Source: Ruegeria sp. 6PALISEP08 (GTDB lineage Bacteria > Pseudomonadota > Alphaproteobacteria > Rhodobacterales > Rhodobacteraceae). From it: a stretch of 64,000 nucleotides of DNA. The DNA lies in NCBI RefSeq assembly GCF_001238295.1, contig NZ_LGXZ01000018.1, positions 20,006 through 84,005 on the forward strand. Direction: 5' to 3'. The position numbers and the translations under genes were made by a program. A model generated the notes under the pieces. It was given only the letters and a program-made list of their open reading frames with translations, ran no database searches and was not told where the DNA came from. Each line of letters opens with the position of its first letter. The stretch's first letter is position 1. Shown one piece after another: positions 19,096-28,574 of the stretch.

Positions 19096-19778
19096 GACGG
19101 GTGGAACGACCTCATGTGATGGGCCGACTGTTCTGATGTGCGTCCCGAGCCCGCGCTAAGAGGGCAGGCAAGGCGGGCAAGACATCCGCCGGTCATGCAG
19201 GTCTGCCCTCGGGGCGTATTCAGATGGCTGTGGCAGGCCGAGACGTCGTAGAACTCTTGTGCGTTCAGGGCGCCGACAGGGCAGGCTCGCGTGCAGGGTG
19301 CGTCGCAGGTGGTGCAGGGGGATTGCCCGGATGTGTTCGGGATATCGAATTCGTCGGCAAAATGTAGTGCACCGCGATACGAGATCATCATGCCAACGGT
19401 ATCGTGCACCAACGCCCCGACCGGGCTGCTGAAAGTCCGTCCTGATTTCAGCGCCCAGTCGATGAAAGGAGCATAAGGAGGCCCGCCAAAGGGAAAAAAG
19501 GCATCTGCACCAAGTGTCCGGGCCATCCCGCCAATCACTCTGGTGGACCACCGGTCAACCGGATCGGGTGCGCCCCACTCTGGGGCTGCTTTCAAGACTG
19601 GCCAAAAGTCCCCCCCGACCCCCAACAGGACCAGCGTGCCGGTTTCAAGCTGTTTGGCATCCACCTTGCGGGGATGCAGTGCCCCCATGACAATCAGCCC
19701 ATTACAACGGGCTGCCTCAGTGACGTGGTCATAAGGCGCTGTATTTGGGTCAGAGGAAGGTTGTGCAAGATTGGTCAT
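19092..19778 (-). CDS. Ferredoxin-like protein with two Fe-S cysteine clusters
   Basis: A 228-residue protein of uncertain function. Near residues 151-164 it carries CTTCDAPCTRACPVGAL, a typical 4Fe-4S ligand set. A second group of cysteines (CHSHLN, then TCMTGGCLARLACP) follows closely, which resembles the C-terminal half of QueG-type reductases. There is no cobalamin domain of usual size. It overlaps the SixA-like gene by four bases and follows argB by 22 bases. A redox role is inferred from the ligands only. Confidence 0.7.
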   Translation of the reverse strand: MTNLAQPSSDPNTAPYDHVTEAARCNGLIVMGALHPRKVDAKQLETGTLVLLGVGGDFWPVLKAAPEWGAPDPVDRWSTRVIGGMARTLGADAFFPFGGPPYAPFIDWALKSGRTFSSPVGALVHDTVGMMISYRGALHFADEFDIPNTSGQSPCTTCDAPCTRACPVGALNAQEFYDVSACHSHLNTPRGQTCMTGGCLARLACPLSAGSGRTSEQSAHHMRSFHPS

Positions 19779-19800
19779 GTCTCTTCCTTCCTTAAACGGG

Positions 19801-20664
19801 TCAGTCCGGCCGTATCAGCGACCCGGCCCCGTGTTCCGTGAACAGTTCGAGCAGCACGGCGTTTGGCGCGCGTCCGTCCAGGATCACCACGGCCCGAACA
19901 CCGCTGTGCAGCGCGTCAAGGGCCGTCTCGGTCTTGGGGATCATGCCTCCTGCGATCGTGCCCTCGCGGGTCATTTCGCGAATTTGCCCGGCCTTCAGTT
20001 CGGTGACAACATCTCCGGCGGCGTTCTTGACACCCGAGACATCGGTCAGCAGCAGCAGCCGGTCGGCCTTTAGCGCCGAGGCAATTGCACCCGCCGCTGT
20101 GTCGCCATTGACGTTGAATGTTTCGCCATCACGACCTGCGCCCAGCGGAGCAATCACCGGGATTACGTCATGTGAGAACAGGTCTTGCAGGATCTTGGGA
20201 TTCATTTCGGCGGGTGTGCCCACATATCCCAGCGACGTGTCTGTCTGGTCGCAGGTCATCAGGTTTGCATCTTTGCCAGACAAGCCAACCGCCGAACCGC
20301 CCTGATCATTGATCGCCTGGACAATGCGCTTGTTCACAAGACCGGACAAAACCATCTCGACCACTTCGACGGTTGCGGTATCAGTCACACGTTTGCCGTT
20401 CACAAACTCGGACTGGATATCCAGCTTATCCAACATGGCGTTGATCATCGGACCGCCGCCATGCACAACGACTGGATTGACCCCAACCTGACGCATCAGA
20501 ACCACGTCACGGGCAAAGCTTTCCATCGCCTCATCGCTGCCCATCGCGTGGCCGCCCAGCTTGATGACGACAATGGCTCCGTCATAGCGCTGCAGATAGG
20601 GCAGAGCGCTGTTGAGTGTAGCTGCGGTGGCAATCCAGTCCCGGTTCATATCTCGTGTCTTCAT
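19801..20664 (-). CDS. argB: Acetylglutamate kinase
   Basis: Second step of arginine biosynthesis: phosphorylates N-acetylglutamate. The 287-residue protein has the amino-acid-kinase fold, with VIKLGGHAM near residue 34, the glycine-rich [13 protein letters not shown], and [25 protein letters not shown] towards the C terminus. ATG at 20664 or the in-frame ATG five codons later are both possible. Upstream is engB, 60 bases away, on the same strand. Confidence 0.95.
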   Translation of the reverse strand: MKTRDMNRDWIATAATLNSALPYLQRYDGAIVVIKLGGHAMGSDEAMESFARDVVLMRQVGVNPVVVHGGGPMINAMLDKLDIQSEFVNGKRVTDTATVEVVEMVLSGLVNKRIVQAINDQGGSAVGLSGKDANLMTCDQTDTSLGYVGTPAEMNPKILQDLFSHDVIPVIAPLGAGRDGETFNVNGDTAAGAIASALKADRLLLLTDVSGVKNAAGDVVTELKAGQIREMTREGTIAGGMIPKTETALDALHSGVRAVVILDGRAPNAVLLELFTEHGAGSLIRPD

Positions 20665-20724
20665 GGCTAAAGTCCCTTTGGAGACCTGTGTTAGGGCCTT
20701 TGCACGGCCCTGCCAAGGGCGAAG

Positions 20725-21378
20725 CTATTCCAGATGCGAGATGATGGACCGCAAGGTCGCGATGCCGTCGCCTTTCTCGGAAGAGGTCAGCACGATTTCC
20801 GGGAATGCTGCGGGGTGCTTGGACAAGGCAGCGCGCGTCTGGTCCAGCACCTTCTCGCGATCCTTGGCCTTGACCTTGTCCGACTTGGTCAGAACGCATT
20901 GAAAGGTTACGGCGCTGGTATCCAGCAGTTTCATGATCTCGGCATCAACCGGTTTCACGCCGTGGCGCGCATCGATCAGTACAAAGGCGCGGCGCAGTGT
21001 CTGGCGACCGCTGAGATACTGTTTCAGCAGTTTCTGCCACTTCTCCACCACTTTCAGCGGGGCATTCGCATAGCCATAGCCAGGCAAGTCCACCAGATAG
21101 AGTTCGGGGCCCTGGGTGAAAAAGTTGATCTCTTGCGTGCGCCCGGGCGTGTTTGAAGCCCGTGCCAGACCCTTGGTTCCGGTCAGCGCGTTGATCAAGC
21201 TGGACTTGCCGACATTCGACCGGCCTGCGAAGCAGACCTCCAACCGATCAGGGGCGGGCAGGCCGTTCATGGCGACCACGCCTTTGACAAATTCAGAAGG
21301 GCCTGCGAACAGTTTGCGCCCGCGTTCCTTGGAAAGGTCATCCGGCTCTTCAGCCAGTGGAAACGGAAGTGATGTCAT
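20725..21378 (-). CDS. engB: Ribosome biogenesis GTP-binding protein EngB (YsxC/YihA)
   Basis: Essential small GTPase in 50S subunit assembly. G1 GRSNVGKSS is at residues 52-60, G3 VDLPGYGYA follows, and G4 is TKSDK. A GTG three codons upstream is possible, but ATG at 21378 overlaps the stop of the MOSC gene (ATGA), the usual coupling, and gives 217 residues as expected. Confidence 0.95.
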   Translation of the reverse strand: MTSLPFPLAEEPDDLSKERGRKLFAGPSEFVKGVVAMNGLPAPDRLEVCFAGRSNVGKSSLINALTGTKGLARASNTPGRTQEINFFTQGPELYLVDLPGYGYANAPLKVVEKWQKLLKQYLSGRQTLRRAFVLIDARHGVKPVDAEIMKLLDTSAVTFQCVLTKSDKVKAKDREKVLDQTRAALSKHPAAFPEIVLTSSEKGDGIATLRSIISHLE

Positions 21379-22112
21379 AGCACGCACACCTCATCATTCA
21401 GACGGATCTCACCGCCTTGAACGACTTCGGCGTAAACACCGAAATCCTGATGGCCCCAGCTGCTCAGCGTGCCCAGAGTGTCCGCGTCGCGCGCACCGGT
21501 TTCGGGGTTGGCGGTGGTGGCCTTGCAGCGGGTGATACGTTCGCGCACACGGAACACGGCCTGCCCAATGCGGACTTCGCGCCCCAACCAGTCGAACTCT
21601 TCCCACAAGGGCAGGCCGTCAATCCAGATGTTCCCGCGCCAGCGTATGATCGACAGCGTTTGGCCAAGCTTTTGTTCGACCGCGCGGTGAGAAGCCATGT
21701 TGCACAGGCTGATGGATGGGAAATCACTGTCCGTCATTCCGCGTCCCGGAACCCGGACTATCCGGGCAGATGCTGCGCGATCAGTGGGCATCAGCGGCTT
21801 TACCCAATCCAGAAAAACCTCTTGTTCGGCATCCGGGGTGAAGTTCAGATCGGGTCTGTCGCGGTGCCGGAGTGTCACCTGATCTCCGTGCAACTCGGCA
21901 GAGATCGCCGCCAGTTCGGGTGCCTTTGCGACGCGGCTGAAATTCGAACAAGGGGCCCAGTCCGACCCATCTGTCTTGGCGGCTTCATGAGCAACCGCCC
22001 AAACGCGATCCCCGGGCATGGTCTGCCCGGGGATGACTGTAACTTGGCTCAGGGCTTCGTGCCCGTGACTTTTGATCGGGTGACGCCAGAGATTTGAGAC
22101 TGTTCCGCTCAT
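21375..22112 (-). CDS. MOSC domain protein
   Basis: A 245-residue protein with an N-terminal beta-barrel part (SNLWRHPIKSHGHEAL) and a MOSC domain (SISLCNMASHRAVEQKLG, then RWRGNIWIDGL and RITRCKATTANPETG). MOSC proteins handle molybdenum cofactor-bound sulfur or detoxify N-hydroxylated compounds; the substrate here is unknown. The open frame extends far upstream into yidC; I chose ATG 22112 because it overlaps the yidC stop by four bases. It also overlaps engB at its 3' end, so yidC-MOSC-engB are coupled. Confidence 0.87.
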   Translation of the reverse strand: MSGTVSNLWRHPIKSHGHEALSQVTVIPGQTMPGDRVWAVAHEAAKTDGSDWAPCSNFSRVAKAPELAAISAELHGDQVTLRHRDRPDLNFTPDAEQEVFLDWVKPLMPTDRAASARIVRVPGRGMTDSDFPSISLCNMASHRAVEQKLGQTLSIIRWRGNIWIDGLPLWEEFDWLGREVRIGQAVFRVRERITRCKATTANPETGARDADTLGTLSSWGHQDFGVYAEVVQGGEIRLNDEVCVL

Positions 22113-23938
22113 TTGTTGTCCGTTTTTGGCGTCTTCTTGAAGCCGGATCTGATATTCCCGAACACGTCCGGTTTGTAGCCCTGACTGCGCATGATGAGGT
22201 ATTGCTGTGTGAACGTGATCGTGTTGTTCGCAATCCAGTAGACGACCAGACCGCTGGCAAAACCGCCTAGCATGAACATGAAGACCCAGGGCATCCAAGC
22301 AAAGATCATCGCTTGAGTGGCGTCGGTTGGTGCCGGATTCAGCTTCTGTTGCAGCCACATCGAGATACCCAGCAGCAGCGGCAGAATACCGATGAAGATC
22401 AACGCCATGATGCTTTCAGGTGCGGGTGTCGCCCAAGGCAGCCAGCCAAAGAAGTTGAAGATCGAGGTCGGGTCAGGCGCGCTCAGGTCCTGGAACGGTC
22501 CGAACCAGGGTGCCTGACGCAGTTCGATCGTGACGAAAATCACCTTGTATAGCGAGAAGAAGATTGGGATCTGCAACAGGATCGGCAGACAGCCTGCGGC
22601 CGGGTTCACCTTTTCCTTCTTGTACAGTTCCATCATGCCTTGCTGCATCTTCTGACGGTCGTCGCCAGCGGCTTCTTTCAGAGCCTCCATCTGCGGCTGC
22701 AATTCCTTCATCTTGGCCATCGAGACGTAGGATTTGTAGGCCAGCGGGAACAGGATCGCCTTAATGATCAGCGTCAGACCGATGATCGACCAACCCATGT
22801 TGCCAATCAGCACGTTGATGTTGTGCAGAAGCCAGAAGATCGGTTTGGTCAGGAAGAAGAACCAGCCCCAATCGATGCTGTCGATGAATTTCTGAACGCC
22901 TTCGGACTGGTATTCCCGAATAGCCTCCCATTCTTTTGCACCGGCAAAAAGGCGAGTCGTGACCTGCTCGGTCGCACCCGGCGCAACGGTCAGCGTCGGC
23001 AGAACGGTCTCTGTCTGATAGATCTTGCGGCGCGAGTCATACTTGGCGGCTGCTTTGAACGCGGAACCAGGCTCAGGGATCAGCGTGGTCATCCAGTAGT
23101 GATCGGTGAAACCGATCCAGCCGTTTTCCTTGACCTGATATACCTCGGCCTGCGCGCGTTCGTTCGGATCGATGTCGAAATCACGAACGTCGCCGTAATC
23201 CACTTCTGTCAGAGTGCCGTCAGCCATGCCGATAACGCCCTCATGAAGAATGAAGAAGTTCTTCAGGCCAGGCAGATCACCGTCTTCGCCAATACCGTGG
23301 CGTGCCAGGATGCCGTAGGGGGCCATGCCGACCTCGGCCTCGGTGGCGTTTTCAACCGACTGCGTGACGCTGAACATGTAGTTATCATCCACCGAGATGG
23401 TGCGGCGGAAGGTCAGGCCGTTGCCGTTGTCCCAAACAAGCGTCACCGGACTGTCGACGCCGAGGGTCTCACCCTGCTCAACGGACCAGATGGTGTTGGG
23501 GCCGGGTACGTCGGCACCGCTCAGGCCCGCGCCAGGAGCCCAGCCGTATAGTGCGTAATACGCGGACTCTGACCCCACCGGTGCCAACAGTTCGACAATC
23601 GGAGAATCGTCGGCCAGCGAAACCTTGTAGTCTTTCAGCGACAGCTCATCGATGCGACCACCGGCGAGCGACAGGCTTCCGGTCAGGCGCGGCGTGTCGA
23701 TGCTGATCCGCGGGGCCTGAGCCTCGGGTTCAGCTTCGGTCGCAGCTGCGGTTGCTTCCCCCACAGCGCCTGTTTCAGCAGCGCTTGGCGTCTGAACCTC
23801 ATTGCCTTCGACATTGGCAATTTCAGCCTGTTCCGGTGCAGGCGTCGGTTCCGGCGGGGGGAACAGCACAAACCAGACCAGGATCACGAGAAAGCTGAGC
23901 GCGGTTGCGAGGATGAGATTCTTGTTCTGATCGTCCAT
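22109..23938 (-). CDS. yidC: Membrane protein insertase YidC
   Basis: Inserts and folds inner-membrane proteins, alone or with SecYEG. The 609-residue protein has an N-terminal signal-anchor (MDDQNKNLILATALSFLVIL), a Pro/Glu/Ala-rich linker, the large periplasmic domain (about 80-350) and the conserved five-helix core (SIIGLTLIIKAILFPLAYKS through QQYLIMRSQG). ATG 23938 is preferred over the upstream frame opening at 23983 because it starts at the family N terminus. Its stop overlaps the MOSC start. Confidence 0.96.
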   Translation of the reverse strand: MDDQNKNLILATALSFLVILVWFVLFPPPEPTPAPEQAEIANVEGNEVQTPSAAETGAVGEATAAATEAEPEAQAPRISIDTPRLTGSLSLAGGRIDELSLKDYKVSLADDSPIVELLAPVGSESAYYALYGWAPGAGLSGADVPGPNTIWSVEQGETLGVDSPVTLVWDNGNGLTFRRTISVDDNYMFSVTQSVENATEAEVGMAPYGILARHGIGEDGDLPGLKNFFILHEGVIGMADGTLTEVDYGDVRDFDIDPNERAQAEVYQVKENGWIGFTDHYWMTTLIPEPGSAFKAAAKYDSRRKIYQTETVLPTLTVAPGATEQVTTRLFAGAKEWEAIREYQSEGVQKFIDSIDWGWFFFLTKPIFWLLHNINVLIGNMGWSIIGLTLIIKAILFPLAYKSYVSMAKMKELQPQMEALKEAAGDDRQKMQQGMMELYKKEKVNPAAGCLPILLQIPIFFSLYKVIFVTIELRQAPWFGPFQDLSAPDPTSIFNFFGWLPWATPAPESIMALIFIGILPLLLGISMWLQQKLNPAPTDATQAMIFAWMPWVFMFMLGGFASGLVVYWIANNTITFTQQYLIMRSQGYKPDVFGNIRSGFKKTPKTDNK

Positions 23939-24064
23939 CGGGGACAGCCACCTTGAGCAGTGAAAGACACCCGCAGGGTTCAACAGAGTGCGGGCCCAAA
24001 GGTCAAGCGGAATCGCCCGTCATTTCGTCACGTACTGGTCTTCTTTGGGCTGATTTCGGGTTCC

Positions 24065-25600
24065 TCAGCCTGTTTCCCGTCCGATTTTAGGCACCCCGTC
24101 GATCTTGTTGCGATAAGACTTGATCCAGCCCTCGGTTTTTTCGAAGCGCATCGGCTTGCCGATACCAAAACCCTGAACGTGGTCGCAGCCTAGCTGAGCC
24201 ATCAATGCGTGCTCACCCGGCGTTTCGACGCCTTCCGCCAATGTTTCCAGATTCAAACGCTCAGCCATGGTTAGGATGGCACTAGCCAGCTGTTGTTGGC
24301 TTGGGTCCTGATCAGATTTGGTGACAAAGGAACGATCGATCTTGATGCGGGACACGTTGAACCGTTTGATTGACGCGATTGAGGCGTGGCCTGTCCCGAA
24401 ATCGTCCGGATCGATACAGCAGCCCATGGCGGCCAACCCGGTGACATTGCGGGTGATGACATCATCGGGCCGACGGGAGAAAACGGTTTCCAGCACCTCG
24501 ACTGCCAGCCTGTCTGGTGTCATGTCGAATTGATCCAATTCCCATTTCAGGCGGTCGATCAGGCCCGGGTCACGCAGTTCATCAGAGGAAAAATTTATTC
24601 CTATGCGCGGCACATACAGCCCAGCCTGATCCCAGTCGCGCATAGCCGAAAACGCGTAGTGCCGCATCGTCTGTCCCAACCTCCCCATGAGTTCGGCGTG
24701 TTCGGCAAAGGGCAGAAAGACATTGGGGCTGAGAACCCCCTTATAAGGATGTTCCCACCGGGCCAGCGCCTCAAAACCGGTAACGCGCTCGGTGTCGGTC
24801 GAAATTTGAGGCTGAAACCACGGGCGAATCTCACCGCTGTCCACCGCCGCATCAAATTCTTTACGAAGATTGGTGCGTACCTGTGCCCGGCGACGTGTCT
24901 CAGACGAAAAGGCCCGGATCGTGGATGGGCCGTTTTGTTGCGCCTCAAGCAAGGCATTGTTTGCGGCATCGCGCCAATCCAACGCGGATCCGCTGGGGAA
25001 ACTGTCGCTCAGGCTGAACCCGATTGAGCAGGACATATAAACGCCGGTTCCGTTCAACATGATCGGCTCTTCAATGGCGGATTGCATTCGACCGGATAGC
25101 TGGATACACGCTTCCAGATCCAGTTGCCGAGCCGGGCGCAAGACAACCATCATTTTGTTCCCACCGATTCGAGTCGCGCAGTCACGGTTGCGGATCATTG
25201 ACATGACACGCGCACAGAATTGTTGTGCCACATGGTTTGCAGCCGCCTGTCCGTGAAGATCGAGCAGCTGCGTGTAGTCATCTAGAACCAGGGCGAAACA
25301 GGCTGAATCCTCGCCTTTGCGGCGGGTTTCAGCAAAAACATCTGTCAAGGCGGATGCGAAGTGGTCATTTGACACCAGGCCACCCGATGCCCTTCGTCCC
25401 GGACGTGTCGGTGTGGTTGATATTGCCCCCAGCCCGGCGATCGCCAAGGGTAAGCCCAGAGCCATCGAAACCAAGGCCCGTTCACCACCCACCCAGAACG
25501 CGCCTAAACTGAGCGCCGGAACAAACGCCAGCACGGCGGGCCCGTTCACAATAGTTTTCAAAGAGTGGAAAAAACGATTGAATGAAAATTGGTTCCACAT
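24065..25600 (-). CDS. Degenerate GGDEF - intact EAL domain membrane protein
   Basis: Likely c-di-GMP phosphodiesterase of 511 residues. Two hydrophobic helices (about 20-60) anchor it. The GGDEF domain is altered at its signature: residues 144-150 read RIGGNKM in place of RxGGDEF, so cyclase activity is unlikely. The EAL domain keeps FEALARW (EAL 277-279), NFSSDEL, EVLET, DPDDFGTGH (399-405), IKIDRSFV and LAEGVET, the metal- and substrate-binding set. So it probably degrades c-di-GMP, with the GGDEF part as a possible GTP sensor. It stands alone between ttcA and yidC. Confidence 0.88.
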   Translation of the reverse strand: MWNQFSFNRFFHSLKTIVNGPAVLAFVPALSLGAFWVGGERALVSMALGLPLAIAGLGAISTTPTRPGRRASGGLVSNDHFASALTDVFAETRRKGEDSACFALVLDDYTQLLDLHGQAAANHVAQQFCARVMSMIRNRDCATRIGGNKMMVVLRPARQLDLEACIQLSGRMQSAIEEPIMLNGTGVYMSCSIGFSLSDSFPSGSALDWRDAANNALLEAQQNGPSTIRAFSSETRRRAQVRTNLRKEFDAAVDSGEIRPWFQPQISTDTERVTGFEALARWEHPYKGVLSPNVFLPFAEHAELMGRLGQTMRHYAFSAMRDWDQAGLYVPRIGINFSSDELRDPGLIDRLKWELDQFDMTPDRLAVEVLETVFSRRPDDVITRNVTGLAAMGCCIDPDDFGTGHASIASIKRFNVSRIKIDRSFVTKSDQDPSQQQLASAILTMAERLNLETLAEGVETPGEHALMAQLGCDHVQGFGIGKPMRFEKTEGWIKSYRNKIDGVPKIGRETG

Positions 25601-25664
25601 CGTGCTTTAGGCCTTGGCATGAATGACATGCTATCGAGCCTAAGAAACCAGTCTGAGTCAGTCG

Positions 25665-26558
25665 TTAACGCAGCTGCGGAATTTCACCCGAGTTTTCAGT
25701 ATTTTTGCCAGATTTTATTGAAAGGTTAAGGAAATCAAACAGTTTCGCATCCAGAAGGTGCGAAGGGCGTGCATTTGTTAACGCGCGGAACATAACTTGG
25801 CGACGGCCTGGGCTGTTCTTTTCCCACTGATCGAGAATCTGTTTCACCTGCTGACGCTGCAACCCGTCCTGACTGCCGCATAGGTCGCAGGGGATGATTG
25901 GGTATTGCATTGCGTTGGCAAACTTTTCGCAATCGGCCTCGGCAACATGCGCAAGCGGTCGGAAGACAAAAAGATCGCCCTCTTCATTCACCAGCTTCGG
26001 CGGCATGGTGGCCAGGCGGCCGCCATGGAAGAGGTTCATGAAAAACGTCTCGAGAATATCGTCGCGGTGATGGCCCAGAACAACCGCAGAGCATCCTTCT
26101 TCCCGTGCGATACGATACAGGTTGCCGCGGCGCAGGCGCGAACATAGGGCGCAATAGGTTCGACCCTGCGGAACCTTGTCCATCACAACGGAATAGGTGT
26201 CCTGATATTCGATCCGGTGTGGCACACCCATCCGGTTCAGAAATTCTGGCAACACAGTGGCCGGGAAACCGGGTTGACCCTGATCCAGATTGCAAGCCAG
26301 CAGATCGACGGGCAACAAACCGCGCCATTTCAGTTCGTAGAGAACAGCCAACAGCGTATAACTGTCCTTGCCGCCTGACAGACACACCAGCCAGCGGGGC
26401 GGTTTGCCATCCTTGTCGTGGGCGGACGGGTCCACCATCCCATATTGCTCGATCGCTTCGCGGGTCTGACGCACGATGCGCTTGCGCAGCTTCTTGAACT
26501 CGGTGGTCGAGGGCGCGCCAGCAAACAGCGGGTGGATATCGTCTGCATCATCAAACAT
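25665..26558 (-). CDS. ttcA: tRNA 2-thiocytidine biosynthesis protein TtcA
   Basis: Thiolates C32 of certain tRNAs using an Fe-S cluster and ATP. The PP-loop SGGKDS is at residues 61-66. The cysteines of CALC (136, 139) and CDLC (224, 227) supply the cluster ligands. The 297-residue length is usual. It lies in the minus-strand run between yidD and the EAL gene, with about 60 to 160 bases on either side. Confidence 0.95.
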   Translation of the reverse strand: MFDDADDIHPLFAGAPSTTEFKKLRKRIVRQTREAIEQYGMVDPSAHDKDGKPPRWLVCLSGGKDSYTLLAVLYELKWRGLLPVDLLACNLDQGQPGFPATVLPEFLNRMGVPHRIEYQDTYSVVMDKVPQGRTYCALCSRLRRGNLYRIAREEGCSAVVLGHHRDDILETFFMNLFHGGRLATMPPKLVNEEGDLFVFRPLAHVAEADCEKFANAMQYPIIPCDLCGSQDGLQRQQVKQILDQWEKNSPGRRQVMFRALTNARPSHLLDAKLFDFLNLSIKSGKNTENSGEIPQLR

Positions 26559-26715
26559 GCGCAGCCCCTACAGCAGATGGCGCAACCGGGCAAGTGGTGG
26601 GTCAGCGGCGCGTGAGTATCCAACCTAAGGGCGTGCCAGAGGAGGGACTGCTATCACCTGATAACTGCGGCGAGTTGTTCAAGCATTAAGGGGGCTGGTC
26701 AAGTCTGATGAAGAA

Positions 26716-26961
26716 TCAGGCGGAGGCGTCGTGATGCTCGCAATCAGGTACCGGATCATACCCATCGCCCCCCCAGGGGTGGCAGCGGCAAATTCGTCGA
26801 GCGGTCAAGTATGATCCTTTGACCGACCCGTGTTTCTCAAGTGCCTCAAGCGCATATGCAGAGCATGTGGGCTGATATCGGCAATTGAAGCCGACCCATG
26901 GGCTGAAGATCAGCCGATATGCCCGAACGGGCAGGGCGACGATATGGGACAGAAAGGTCAT
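26716..26961 (-). CDS. yidD: Membrane protein insertion efficiency factor YidD
   Basis: Small (81 aa) protein that assists YidC-dependent insertion. The family pattern is clear: [27 protein letters not shown] and [17 protein letters not shown] (shown in parts), with conserved cysteines. Its start overlaps the rnpA stop by four bases (26958-26961), the standard rpmH-rnpA-yidD order. Confidence 0.95.
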   Translation of the reverse strand: MTFLSHIVALPVRAYRLIFSPWVGFNCRYQPTCSAYALEALEKHGSVKGSYLTARRICRCHPWGGDGYDPVPDCEHHDASA

Positions 26962-27389
26962 TTGCCCGAAGTATGAACCTTGCGGAGTGCATAGCGCAAG
27001 TCGCCCAACAGAGCTTCAAAGGGCCGGTCGGCGGTGACCTCGGCACGGCCGATCAGCACGTAATCCCATCCATCGCGGCCAAACTCAGGCAAAACGGCAC
27101 GGGCAGCTTCGCGCAGACGGCGTTTGGCGCGATTGCGGGCCACGGCATTGCCAACCTTCTTGGAGCAGGTAAACCCCACGCGAATCCCGCAGGCTTCGTC
27201 GGCTGAACGTCTGCGGGCCTGTACCATCATCGAGGACGTACCCTGCCTGCGTGCACGGGCGGCTTTCAGAAAATCCGAACGTTTTTTGAGTACGGCCAAT
27301 GGTTCAGGCGCACAAACGGACGCCGCCGGGGGCGTGTTCCCGGGCTGGTTCTTACCATCCACAGGGGCCTCCGGCGGCGTCATGTTCAT
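26958..27389 (-). CDS. rnpA: Ribonuclease P protein component
   Basis: Protein subunit of RNase P, which matures tRNA 5' ends. The core begins at about residue 35 ([15 protein letters not shown]), and the RNR signature [18 protein letters not shown] is present. The N terminus carries an extension of roughly 33 residues, rich in Pro and Ala; a later start is possible, but no better ATG is seen. It lies 19 bases after rpmH and overlaps yidD. Confidence 0.93.
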   Translation of the reverse strand: MNMTPPEAPVDGKNQPGNTPPAASVCAPEPLAVLKKRSDFLKAARARRQGTSSMMVQARRRSADEACGIRVGFTCSKKVGNAVARNRAKRRLREAARAVLPEFGRDGWDYVLIGRAEVTADRPFEALLGDLRYALRKVHTSGK

Positions 27390-27408
27390 AACCTGATCGG
27401 TGAGCGGT

Positions 27409-27543
27409 TTACGCGCTCAGCGATTTGCGGCCGCGTGCACGGCGTGCGTTCAGGATCTTGCGGCCGGCCTTGGTGGCCATGCGCGCGCGGAAACCGTGGC
27501 GGCGTTTGCGAACCAGGTTCGAAGGCTGATAGGTGCGTTTCAT
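27409..27543 (-). CDS. rpmH: 50S ribosomal protein L34
   Basis: Read from the sequence directly: 44 residues starting [20 protein letters not shown] and ending GRKSLSA, an unmistakable L34. ATG occupies 27543-27541 and TAA 27411-27409; a GGAGACGGAGCG stretch precedes the start. It heads the minus-strand run rpmH-rnpA-yidD. The roughly 300 bases upstream, shared with the divergent TVP38-type gene, must contain its promoter. Confidence 0.97.
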
Positions 27544-27839
27544 CGCTCCGTCTCCAATCAATAGCGGTGGGGTGCGGCGCGGATTCGCCTGGCCCTAGTG
27601 TTCGAAGCCCGTCCTCTACTGCTAAGCGGGGGGTAAGTCAAACCCCAACAACCGGGTTTTCGCGCCTTTTGCAACAATTCTGTAACCGCAGCGGCGAAAA
27701 GGTTTCAAAACACCCGTTTATCGAAGAAATCTCTCACATTCGGTGCCACAAAGATCAAGGCCCCGTGATCCCCCTGTTGCTGGACCGTCGGGCAGCGCAT
27801 CTTGGGCACAAGATGAAACAGAAAGAACCGGAAAACCTG

Positions 27840-28571
27840 ATGTCCGAAACAAGCCAGGCCCCGCGCAGCGGGTTTGCGCGCCATATTCCATTGCTGGTTA
27901 TCCTTGGTGTTGCCGTAGCTGGCTTTTTCACGCTGGGGGATTACCTGAGCTTTGAAACCTTGCGGGACAATCGTGAGGCGCTTCTGGCATGGCGCGATGG
28001 TCACTATTGGGTCATGGCTGCCGCGTTTGTGACTGTTTACATCGTTATTGTGGCGTTTTCGTTGCCCGGGGCGGCGGTCGCGTCGATGACGGGTGGATTC
28101 TTGTTTGGCCTGTTTGCAGGTACGGTCTTCAACGTTGTGGCAGCGACTATCGGAGCCTCGGCCATTTTTCTGGCGGCACGCTGGGGGTTGGGTGAGTCTT
28201 TGACTGCACGGTTGGAATCTTCGGAGGGGACGGTCAAGAAGCTGAAGGACGGTCTGCGCGAAAATGAGATCTCGGTCCTGTTCCTGTTGCGGCTTGTGCC
28301 GGTTGTCCCGTTCTTTGTGGCCAATCTGGTGCCTGCATTGGTTGGCGTGAAGTTTCGCAACTTCCTGATCACCACGGCGCTGGGCATTATCCCGGGTGGG
28401 ATTGTCTACACCTGGATTGGTGTCGGGCTTGGCGGAGTGTTCGACCGCGGCGAAACCCCGGATGTGTCCCTGTTGTGGGAGCCGTTCGTGATCGGGCCGA
28501 TCATCGGGTTGTGCGTTTTGGCAGCTTTGCCCATCGTCATCAAAGCCTTGCGCGCAAATAAGGACAGCTGA
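27840..28571 (+). CDS. TVP38/TMEM64 (DedA-like, SNARE-associated) membrane protein
   Basis: Inner-membrane protein of 243 residues with about five to six helices. It carries the conserved FSLPGAAVASMTGGFLFGLF and LRLVPVVPFFVANLVPALVG of the SNARE-associated Golgi protein family (a VTT domain), thought to move lipids or small solutes. The frame is open far upstream; ATG 27840 (MSETSQ) or ATG 27813 are the likely starts. Three bases separate it from the flavoprotein gene. Related proteins often sit beside MerA-like flavoproteins, suggesting a joint redox/membrane role. Confidence 0.85.
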   Translation: MSETSQAPRSGFARHIPLLVILGVAVAGFFTLGDYLSFETLRDNREALLAWRDGHYWVMAAAFVTVYIVIVAFSLPGAAVASMTGGFLFGLFAGTVFNVVAATIGASAIFLAARWGLGESLTARLESSEGTVKKLKDGLRENEISVLFLLRLVPVVPFFVANLVPALVGVKFRNFLITTALGIIPGGIVYTWIGVGLGGVFDRGETPDVSLLWEPFVIGPIIGLCVLAALPIVIKALRANKDS

Positions 28572-28574
28572 GCC

